Assembly: GCA_026874595.1 (NCBI GenBank)
Contig: CM049309.1
Location: 67,314,926 to 67,378,925 of the forward strand
From: Sipunculus nudus
Taxonomy: Eukaryota; Annelida; Sipuncula; Golfingiida; Sipunculidae
Direction of reading: 5' to 3'
DNA: 64,000 nt
Made by a program: the position numbers and the translations under genes. Positions 32,901 through 44,900 of this stretch are shown piece after piece. The notes under the pieces were generated by a model. The model saw only the letters and a program-made list of their open reading frames with translations, was not told the origin of the DNA and ran no database searches. Positions within the stretch are counted from its first letter, which is position 1. Each line of letters starts with the position of its first letter.

Positions 32901-35900
32901 AAAGGCGTGCTTGCCTAAAAACAAAGGGACATGGCCAAAAAATTGCGGCATTGCCGCAATGCCGCGCTCTAGGAGCAACACTGGTAAACTGTACAAAAAA
33001 TATAAAAATTAAGAGAAAACGTACATAGAATAAACTTGCAATCAGTTTTCCAATCGTTTATGTTCCCATTTAAATGTGTGAGAAGTTCTGTAACCTGATC
33101 TCCACTCTGTAATGTTTAATTCTGGAACCCAGTTTTACTTCCTGGTATTTAAACTAGTAATTAGGTCTTCAATCAAATATCCCCATCTTGATGTTTAAAC
33201 CTGTAACCTGGGAAAATCATGTGAACAAAAGGAAGTCTGACCAAATCTAGTGATGCCTTAGAGCTAGCCCCTGGGTACCCAGCTTATGCTTACAATAATT
33301 TCTGTATTCCATGCTTGGTAAACACTTGTAATGGGTATTGTAATATCAACTTCCATCTCCTATGTTTTCACCTGTAATATGTTATGTTGTCCCATTTACC
33401 ATCCCTGATGTTTATCTCCTAATAATTTCTGTTAACATCTGTCCCCTCCCTGGTAGGTACCTAGAGTTGTAATATTTTCTGTATTCCCTTTTCCCCTCCA
33501 TGGTATTTATGCTTGTAATAAGTTCTGTATTCCCTTTTCCCCTCCATGGTATTTATGCTTGTAATAAGTTCTGTATTCCCTTTTCCCCTCCCTGGTAGTT
33601 ACATTTGCAATCAGTTATGTATTCCCTATTACCCTTAGTTTGTATTCCCTTTTCACCTCTGTGGTACTTACGCTTGTAATAAGTTCTGTATTCCCATTTC
33701 CCCTCCCTGGTTACCACCTGCAGCCTGCATCATGTTTGCCATCCTGAAATAAAACAAGTACTGTTTATTTCTGTTATCTTATCACGTTAACCTCCACTGA
33801 AATCTCTTTGTAAATTCTGTAATATTTAAACATGAATCAGCGAGCAAAAAAAGAGCTTTGAAAACAGAACATGGTATCTTTGGCATCTGCAGCTGACTAT
33901 AGCTAAACCAAGGCCAGGGACAGAGTCTGAGTGCAGCGTTTAATGGAGGTTTTGAGTATTTTGACTTTAGAGGAAACTTCTTAAAGGGTTCGGCTATAAA
34001 TAGACATGCAGCCATAAATTTGGAAACTACGGCAAAACCACATGACATTACAGTTGTCCAGCCATCCTAACCATACTAATGTCAGCCATCCTAACCCTAT
34101 GACATTTATCTTTGTTATGAACCTATGTTTCGTAAATGACTAATTATTAAGCATTCCACTCTGACATGTTAAGATTACTGATTTGCTCTTTGAAGAGTAT
34201 CACACTTTTGATATTTTATCACATGAAAATCACTTACATGCTTTGTGTTTGTGGATTTGACATCATCTGGGTCGCCTAAAATAAAAAAAAAATTATAAAT
34301 ATTAACTTACAAGTAAACTACTAGTATCTGAGATCTGAGTGGTCCTCTCCTACTAACATTTTTTTATATGATAAATATTTTGCTACTCACTTGAAAATAG
34401 CCAATATTTTAAAGTAAGATATTCATAATTTGAGCTCTAAATGGTTTAAACCGAAGATGACAAACTTTGTAAAATAAGTATAAGTGACAAATCCTTTCTC
34501 ATTCAATTTCATTTAAGTATCAAATTAAATTAAACTGTGGACAAGTTTGCTTAGATTTTATTGCTTTTTATTTCTTTTATATAAACATATTTTTTTTTCA
34601 TAATCCTTTGCCGAGTGTCTACTGGTCCTCTATACTTTCCATGTTCATAAGTGCTGGGTTGTTGAGGAAACTAGAGAAGTCCATCCTGCCCAGATTAAAG
34701 CCTCCCATGCCACCAGGCATGCCACCTAGTGGATCACCCTGAAACCAAACATAGCCATACAGAAACAAGGCACACATGCTTATGACATTCTAATACTAAC
34801 TGCTGTAAACATTCTTAATCTCATGTAATGTTACCTACTGTGATACTTTATACACAATATGAGTCATGATACAATTTACACATGGTATATTTCAATTTAG
34901 ATTCTGAACCAACCTTTCTCTTGTTCTCAAAAGGAATGCCAAACTTCCTCTCACAGATATATTCCCAAATCATTAATAAAATGCTGTTTGCCATTACACT
35001 GTCTGTGGCCTTCAGGAAAGATCATCATGCATAAAAAAACTTTTGTTTTTTAATCATGTGCACTAATCCAATCTGATGCCATACAGTGCACAGGTCGGCA
35101 TGGTTGTTTTGTGGGGCCTTCAAAGTCCAGTTCTGGACTGACTCAGTCGCAACCAACAACTAGCAATGGGTGATAAAGGTGGTCTCATGACAGTTGTAAG
35201 GCTATACCATGACCACATTTGATTGGTTGCTTGATTATCATTAGCAGTCTTACTCTGGTTGTAAGTCAAGTCGCAACAAGTTGCATGAGAATTGCAGGTG
35301 GTCACTGTTCATGCAACAGGCTTATCCCAATGTGATGGCCACTGATTTTATGCCAAAAAGTTTCAGGAAGTCACCATGACTGTCTGTTTTGTGATTAATT
35401 GTGGTCGCAGGTGATCATAACACAAGTGTGACTAGGCCCTGATAATCTTATCAGTTCATTTAAAAATGCAAATCTATTTTAGATAAATGAATCAATCACT
35501 CACTTGTGAATATCTGAAGAGATACAAAAATCAAATTAAGCAATTATTATTGCTTCAAACCAAAAGATACCATGTAATACTCACCCCTGGACTTGCTTCT
35601 CTTAACTTCTGCTCTGACACGGCTAAGTTGTTTTTATAGCTCTGGTTGTCTGGATCCAACTTCAATGCCTTTTCATAACATTCTTTGGCTTCTCGATGGT
35701 TGTTCATCAGACCACAGGCAATGCTGAAACAAACAGAATATGACATAACTGTGGATGAAAGAGCAAGCAGGAGCATCCATTTTACCAGGAGTGCACCTCA
35801 GTAATGTGTATATAGAGGGGAGGCAATTATTGATTAACCCTTGTCCAGAGCATTTTTGGGTTAATCATAGTTTAACATTTATATTCAATCCTGATATTCA

Positions 35901-38900
35901 TCTGTCAAACAGACAAAACTAGAACAAGAGCACCACAAATGGTGCATAATATGCCAGACACATATCTTGTGACCTCTGACCTTATTAAATATTCTTTAAT
36001 TTTGCTGAGAATGTTATTCTGGTGAGAAACTGTATTGCTGAATATTCATAATGGGTTTAATGAAAATCCATAAGATTTGTGGTATGTCATCACGGTGCCA
36101 CCAAAGTCTAGTGACCATTGACCTCATTAAATACGCATGGATTATGCTGGAAATCAAACTTAGGTGAGATTTTATATTGATTAATATTTCTGTTGAGTTT
36201 TATCAAAATCCATCATATTTCTGGTAAGTTATCGCTAAGATAATTTAATTATCTATTGGTAAGTAGTTATGGTGAGTTTTGTGAAAATCCATCTAAGTTA
36301 TCGCAGCGACACTAAAAGTTAACACACCCCATAATCTTAATCAACACAAAAAATATATGTAACATTTCATGAAACCTTTTAATTAGACACACAGTATTGT
36401 GATCTTGAAGACTTAAACAATTTAATGGATTTTTCCTTGAGTGTAACCCTAAAAATGTCCATCTGTCACTAAATGTTTAAACTAAAAGTTAAGAAACTGG
36501 TCACATGTGAATTAGAATTTTTGTCTTACCCTTTCCTTCCATATGCTTTGCTGTAATTTGGATCAATTTGTATGGCTTTGTCACAGTCGTGGACTGCATC
36601 TTCATGCTGATTTAACTTACTGTAGGCAGCAGCTCTGTACAAAGGGAACAAAACTGTGTAAATCATAATGCATGATGTTAGATACAATACAAATCACCTG
36701 AAATACCTATAAAATAATCATTTCTGATGTTACATAACTATTCTTCTACACAGGATATACAATTTTTTGTATCATATGATATTTAAACAGCATAAAAAAC
36801 AAAGAGTGATCCTTCATTTCCCAAACTGCAACATATTCATATCGTCAATAATTATACATGTCAACTTGTTAATTTGTTAAAAGTAAAAGAATTAATACAC
36901 ATTTGTACCAAAATTCATACTTAATCATTTAGGAAGTATTTGAAAAAGAAATATATCATATATGAAATATTATATTTATCAAATAGGAAATATTATCTAG
37001 GATATTCCAAAATGTTCCCCTCATCATGTTCTAAACTACAGACGAGAGGAAAGGAAGAAGTGAAAACCAGTGAAAACCATTATTTTAAAGGTCAGTACCT
37101 GTTACAATAGTATACTGCATTGCTTCCATCACAGGCAATAGCTTTAGAGTAGCACTCAACAGCTTCATGGTATTTGTCTTGTTTCATTAAATCATTTCCT
37201 GTAAAAATGAAACGTTTGAAAAACTCTGATCATTTTACTAAATGACAAAATCAGACATATGGTCAATGAAAATACAATGATAATAAAAGGTTTTTGTCTG
37301 ATAAATTTAAGCATAAAATTAAATATGATGCATCTCTGAGCATTTTAGATTATTATTTTCTTATTGAAGTCACATGTAATGAACTCAGCCAGGTACTCAG
37401 GCATTTATATATAAGGAAACTGCCACCATACCTTGAAAATAATTTCAAGGAGACATTATTTAATTTAGTCCATTTTAGAACTCTTTTAGGGAATTCGTGA
37501 CATAGCACTAAGTGGCAACATCTCCAAGGACCTGGTCTTCATTTGCAAAATAAAATTGATCCCCAAAAGATGGGATTGGTGAATCTACAGAACAATGAAT
37601 CTCTTTTGAGGGGCCTACCTTTTTGTTTTTCTTTCTCTGCTTCTTCTTTATTTGCTGGTGAGACATCAGGGACAGCGCTGGTGGTCTCTGACACTGACCG
37701 AGTCTATAATGTTAACATATGACATATCAGATCATCAGGCATCTTTTATTCATATCAATTTATGTTCAACTTAAGATTAAAAATATAAAAAAAAACTAGG
37801 GACCGAGGGGCCTCGACGCTCAGCTGTATTTGTCTATAAGGTTATTTTGAAGAAATTTTTTAGAATAACAGTCCTGTGACTTTCACCTTTGACCTCTGGA
37901 TCCTGAAAATCAATATGTTTCTTACCTAAGTTGTGGGTCATTAATAGATAACGTTTGAAGCCAATCTATCTAGCCAAAGCAGAATTATCATCCATGAACT
38001 AATTTGTGAATGGATGGGCCCTGTGACTTTGACCTTTGACGCTATGACCCCAAATCGAAAAGAATCTTCCCCTATTGGCAGGTGAGTCATATCTTGAAGA
38101 TGGCTTGTTTGTGATGTTGAGTTTGGCTTAAAATGCATACATATTCCTTTTAAAGAAATGGGTCTGTTGACCTTGACCTTTGGACACCAAAATTGACAAG
38201 GCTCTTTCTTTAGTTGTGAGCCATAAATAAGCTAAGTTTGAAACCAACATGTCAAACTATACTCGAGATATCATCTGGAAACAAATTTGTTAGCAGATGG
38301 CCCCTGTGACCTTGACCTTTGACCTTGTGACCCCAAATTCATTAGCTTTCCCCATACTGGCAAGTCAGCTGAATGTGCAAGATGAAAAGTTTGGGATGAA
38401 AAGCTTAGCTTAAAAATGAAGCCATAACCTTTTAAATACAGTGAAACCTCATTGTGTCAAAGTTGAAGGGACCCTCAGAAAACTTCGACATATCCAAGGT
38501 TCGACACAAGCGGGTTTTATTTGGTAGTTATTTAACTAGAGTTTTCCGGAATATCGAATTGGTAACTTCGACATAAGTGGGGTATTCGACTTAAGCGAGT
38601 TCGACGCAACGACGTTTCACTGTACATATGTCTTGTGACCTTGACATTTGACCTCCTAAACAACAAGGGACCACTGGGTCACATCGCTCAGCTGAATTTT
38701 GGAAAATATTAGTAACTGCAAAATATTTTTATTACTTTTGGTTTTTAATGTATATTTTCATCAGAAAAGCTATGAGAAAATGGCCCTGCTAAAATGAAAC
38801 TCCGTAAATTATAGAATAATGGACATGAGCTAAACCATTTAGTGATGCACCAAGGGAACAAACAGGCCTACGGTAAGTGTTATACAAATAAAGTAACATT

Positions 38901-41900
38901 TCATAAAAAAATATTGTGTGAAGGTAATTAAGTTTTCAAAAGTTAAATATATGGCCATACGAGTTAAAAATTAATCTAACAAAGTTTGACCAATATTCCT
39001 TATTTTAATACTAAGTTAACAGTGTTATTCACACCTAGGCCCTGCCAACTTTAAGAGATAAGAATGAAATGCTACAAAGTATTTATATCTTCTTAAATCT
39101 TGTCAGTAAGCACTAACATTAGATCCTAATATTTTATCACATTTGAATATTAGGATTAAATTCCTGAATTTTTTTTCTTTAAAACAATCAAAATTGTCTA
39201 AGTTCCATCAAAAAGAATTAAATTAACATTAAAATTATATGATTCATCTTGTTTATTATTCCTGTGTATTGAAGGGGTGGGTGGGGGAAGGGGTCTCTGT
39301 TGTTACTGCTCATTGCTGTAAAAAATGTTAATTTTAAGATTCATCTAGTTCATAGTACAGGTCTGTCAACAGAATGGGGGGGGGGGGGGGGGGGGGGGGG
39401 GGAGCTGGGGTTGCCAGAGAAAAAGGCTCCCTGTGGTATGGTATGCAGACAGCCTGATCAAGCTCAACTCAGTGGAGAGAGCTGCACTGAATGACCTACA
39501 GTCACCAAAGTGGACTGCTTGACAATGTAAGGGAATACAACAAGAGCCTCCAAAATAAGTTCAATTACTAGCCTAATTTTGCAGCTTTTATTTTCAAATT
39601 TCAGATTTTAACAGATTAAATCCTTATGTGCACATGCTGTGAAAATTAAATCCACAGTACTTACATGAAAAAAACATGCTGTGGCCAAAGTTGGGCTAAA
39701 TTTAAGGTACCAATTTTTATTTTTGCTAATATTTTAAAAAATTTAAAAGATTTTGATCTAATTTTGGGTATACAATTAAATTTTGATTAATTAAAGTTAT
39801 ATTACTGGAAAAAAGTCCTTAGCTTTAACACGTTTTGTGTTAGGCGATCAAATATCTTTCCTGATTTTTTTACAAAGTGCATTATGTTTGGGCCCATAAC
39901 TTTTTAAAATTAAATAATACTGACTTAATTTCTGGCATGTACATAGGAACTATATAGAGGAAAATTTATGGTAAATATGAAGAAAACCAGATGAGTGGTT
40001 TTGATATTAGGCAGTCCTGAAGTGTGAAAATAGATTTCTATTAAAAAATTGAGGATTTTCCTTAATATCTCGAAGGAACGAAGTCCTATTGAACCAATTT
40101 TTTGCAGGGTAGGAGATTTTGGGGACATCTAACTGTATGCCGAATTTCAGATTTATAGGTCCAATGGTGTCGAAACGTGCCAGTCTTACGGATGACATAT
40201 GGACGGACGGACAGACAGACAGACGGACGGACGACGGACAATGGACCACGACTATAGCTCAGATGACTTATAATCAGCTGAGCTAAAAATCTAACAGGTT
40301 CTTTCTTTAGTGATAGGCCATTTATAAGTCCTGTTTGAAATCCATATGTCAATCCAACCTAGAATTATCAACTGGAAACAAATCTGTGGATATAAATGGA
40401 TGGACAGACAAACAGATGAACAGACAGACAGACAAAGTGATTACTATAGGACATCCAATTGTGATCAATAAAGACACCAGGTTTTGGGACACTAGATGAA
40501 ATCACAGCTGAGAAACAGACATGGAGGTTGTCATTTTATAGTAAAAAAAAAATAGAAAAGTATTCGTAAAAATATGAAAAAAATACTGGTGGGGCCGCCC
40601 CTTTTCGGGAACTGACAAAACTAGTCATGGTCAATATTCAAGGCAAGTTTCATGGCAATACATGCATTAATTATCAAGATATTGGCGGTTTTGTATCAAT
40701 TTTTTTTATTATTCTTTGGGGTACTTACAAGCCCAATAACTCAGAGGATATAGGTTGCAGTGACCTTATTCAGGTTTTCAAGGAGATTTTTTATTGACCT
40801 CCTTGGATGTTCACTAAGAAATTTCTATGACTAGCAGTTACGATTGGTGCCCTGCTAATGGACAACTGGACAGCCAGATGGAAGACGGACAAAGCGCCAT
40901 TCCTATACCTCAGTTGACTTAACAGTCAGCTGAGCTAATAAAAACTTGAAGTGTCAGAACGACACGAATGCCCCCGCCTGGGGCAAATTAGACACATTTG
41001 TTAAATTTTGTAAAAATTTTTTAAGTTCAGGAGGTGTCATATGGTCAAAAGAAGGTCAACAAGGGCAAAATGCAAACTCGATCTATAACTGGTCATTATC
41101 AAGCAACACACCAAAAATGAGGCCAGTATCTGCAGGCATTGTGAAAAAAAATCCATACGTGCATTTTCATAAAAATTTTTGAAATTTTCTATGTTCAGGA
41201 TCTGTCATATGGTCAAAAATAAGTCAACTCGGACGAAACGGGAACTCGATCTGTAAGTGGTCATCATGTGCCAACAGACCAAACATTAAGCTAGTATCTG
41301 TAAGCATTGCATTGCAAAACTAGAATATTAGCAAAAGCTGATAATCAGTTATAAATTTAAATTGGAGAGGTATGTACCATGTTTCATAACAATCCACCAA
41401 ATGCTTCCTGAGAAATAAGCTCCTAAGTTTTTAGCTCAGCTGACTATAAGTCATCTGAGCTATAGTCGTGGTCCATTGTCCGTCGTCCGTCCGTCTGTCC
41501 GTCCGTCCGTCCGTCCGTCCGTCCGTCCGTCCGTCCGTCCGTCCGTCCGTCCGTCCGTAGATGTGGCACGTTTTGAAACCGTAAGACCTAGGAATCCAAA
41601 ATTCAGCATAATGTTAGATGTCCCCAAGATCTCCTACCAAGCCAAAAACTGGGTCTTTGAGACTTCATTCCTTTGAGAAATTAAGGAAAAACCTCAATTT
41701 TTTATTAAAAACCTATTTTCACACTTTAGGACTGCCTAATATCAAAACCACTCATCTGTTTTTCCTCATATTTCCTATAAATAATCCCCTATATAATTCC
41801 TATGTACATGCCAGAAATTAGGTCTGTATTATTTAATTTAAAAAAGTTATGGGCCCAAACATAATGCATTTTTTAAATAATCAGGAAAGAAATTTTATCA

Positions 41901-44900
41901 CTTGACACAAAACTTGTTAAAGCTAAGCACTTTTTTTCCAGTAATATTACTTTTATTAATCAAAATTAAATTGTATACCCAAAATTAGATCAAAATCTTT
42001 TAAATTTTTAAAAATATTAGCAAAAATAAAAAATTGGTACCTTAAATTTTGCCCAACTTTGACCATGGCACGTTTTTTTGCTGTAACTGCTGTGGATTTA
42101 ATTTTCACAGCATGTTTTTGTTAGCATTTCAACTGTTAACACCAAAAATTTGAAACCAGTTGATCAAAAACTGTAGATTTTATTCAAGTTTTCAAGCACC
42201 ATGTCACATATTGCTAGTGTTATGCAGTTTGCTAGAGCTCAGCTCCCGAGCTTCAGCTCTAAGTTCCTTAAATTTGGCATACAGTTAGATTTCTCCAAAA
42301 TCCCCTACCATGCCAAGAATTTGGTCACTAGGACTTAATTCCTTCGAGATATCAATGAAAAACTTAATTTTTCCATTAAAAACCCAATGTTACACTTTAA
42401 GACTGCCTAATATCAAAACCACTGATCTGACTTTGATCATATATAATATACATATTTTTCTATACATTCACTATGCACATGCCAGAAATGATGTCAGTAT
42501 TGTGTATTTTTTTTAAGTTATGGGCCCAAACATAATGCACTTTGTAAAAAATCAAGAAATATATTTACTCCCTTAACAAGGGCATTGCTGAAGCTAGAGA
42601 TCTTTTTTGTCAGGGATGTAACATTATTTAATCAAGATTCAATTGAATACCCAAAATTAGTTCTGAATTTTTCAAATTTTATAAGTTATTAGTATAAATA
42701 TAAAATTAGTACCTTAAATTTTGCCCAACTGTGACCATGGCACGTTTGTTTCCCGTGAGCACTGTTGATATAATTTTCATCTCATGCACACATAAGGATT
42801 TCAGCTTTTTAGTTTAGAAAGCTGAAAGAAATTTGCCAAATATTGTAGCTTTTATTAATGTTTTTTATGAGACCCTGTCAGACTTTGGCTCTCTCCAGCC
42901 CCTCTTGAGTCACCTGTATGTTGACCTTGTTGACCTTTCATCAAATTATGCACGCTTGAGGGGAGAATCCAGGCAGCTGATGGCCAGCCACAGTTGATCC
43001 AGGTGTTCAACCCAACTCATCTAGTAGTTTAAACCAACAACATAACAATAAACAATAAATTAATAAATTTTTATTGGTTTTTAATAACAAATTAAAGAAA
43101 AATAGAAAAGGAATTTGTTAGTTTATAATAACAGGAAATTAACTTGCAGTTACTGATGATATAAGAATCTTGTATCGATGGGTAGAATGTCACATATTCC
43201 AAATAACACCATGCAGTCACGTATGGCATTTTTCAGTTCATTTTTAATGATAAAGAAGTAAATCATATTATTCATTACTAATCATTAAGGATTATATGAA
43301 GGAAATTAATGATAGACAAAGATGCAGTTGATAATATTAATCTAGATTCCTACTGTGTCTAGTGTGTACATTGATGTGAAATTAGTCCAAAATGAATTCT
43401 TACAGTTATTTTTTAATATAAATAAAAGCCATAAAACCAGGTACTTATGATCATTATTTAAATGTGTGAATTTTGTATATCCTGGATTCTCAACATCATT
43501 GTTTGGTGAAAACTGAATAAATACCAGACATGGTGCGAATACTTTGTAATTGTATTTAAATACGAATATGATAATGTGTTCCATTATAAAATTTCTTGCA
43601 TAAAGAATGGGAATTCAGGTAAAAATGAAAGTATATGAATACTCGTGCAAATACTTTCAAAATGTATTCATGAATGCATTCATGAATATATTCTTTAATA
43701 TTATTTTAATAATCATATCAATTATATTTCATTTTGAAAAAATCATATGATTCTCTTATTATTTTTAATAAAAATTATATTTGGGACAATATTTGTAATT
43801 TTTTTAATAAATAGTTAAACTCTTATATTATATGTTCTGCTTATAAGTTATATGGCCAAGTCAAAATCTGTGTGACAGTAGTACTCCATTTGTTAATAAA
43901 ATAAATGAAATCAATCCTCTTCCCTGTCTCCAAAGGTACTATCAAAATCATACATAAGCTAAACAACAACAACTCATAATACAGCTTATATTTATTACCA
44001 CACAAAACCAGCATGTGCCTCATTTCTAAATAATATTTTTTTATCATATATAACAGCTGAGCGTCGTGACCCATAGGTCCCTTGTTTCTATACTAAGCTC
44101 TGTGACCTTGAAAAGTAGGTAAAGATCACCCATCTTTGAACTTGACCAAAATTTTGTAAATATCACGCATTAGCACTGAAGAAATTAAGTTCCTGTGTTG
44201 AATACCTTTGCAGATATCCTGCACAAAAGGCAAAAATTGAAAAATCTGATAAAAATTCATTAAAAAATCAGAAATTGTAGGTGGTGCCACCAAAATTGTG
44301 CAGCACGCACAGACCATCATTCCAAATGATCATAGTAAGTTTTGTGAAAATCCACACAATGGTTCCTGAGATATAAGCTTCTGAGTGTTTTTGTATAATC
44401 AGCTCTAAAACAAAGAAAAATAGGTCAAGGTCACCCATCTTTGCATTTGACCAAAATTTTGTTGATATACATCTTCACTGATGAAATAAAATTCCAACGG
44501 TGAATCCTTTTAGAGATATCCCGCTCACAAGGCCAAAATTGAAAAATCCAATAAAAATGGATTAAAAAATCAGAAATAGCAGGTGGCACCACCAAAATTG
44601 TGCAGCACGTACAGACCATCAGTCCCAATGATCATAGTAATTTTTGTGAAAATCCACACAATGGTTCCCGAGATATAAGCTTCTGAGTATTTTTCTATAA
44701 TCAGCTCTAAAATGTAGAAAAATGGGTCAAGGTCACCCATCTTCGAACTTGACTGAGATTTTATCGATATACATCTTCACTAATGAAATAAAATTCTAAC
44801 TGTGAATCCTTTTAGAGAAATCCTGCTCACAAGGTAAAAGTTAACAGACGCGGACGGACGGACGTCAGACGGACAGACAGACAGACTGACTGCAAGATGG

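Larger units (their letters stand above)
28298..32983. mobile_element. hAT-like TIR element with 6-bp target duplication
   Basis: The left end is CAGTGTTGCTCCTAG, and the right end is its exact reverse complement (32969-32983). GTAAAC abuts both ends (28292-28297 and 32984-32989). AAGCAAAGGGACAT near the left end and ACAAAGGGACAT near the right read in the same direction. No transposase frame remains; much of the interior is tandem repeat, apparently from a nested element ending near 32125. Confidence 0.8.
28067..33671 (-). other. SGT intron (5.6 kb)
   Basis: Almost filled by a 4.7-kb TIR element and its internal satellites, plus the exon-derived array at 33030-33671. The 100-residue - strand frame at 32042-32344 lies over a GACG-rich repeat end and has no recognised domain. 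Confidence 0.75.

Noticed and set aside
41476-41676. RPSVRPSV-rich open frame, and its relatives at 40007-40352 and 49857-50213
   Set aside because: They are translations of the (GTCC)n/(GACG)n tract and flanking element sequence; the copies do not conserve the frame.
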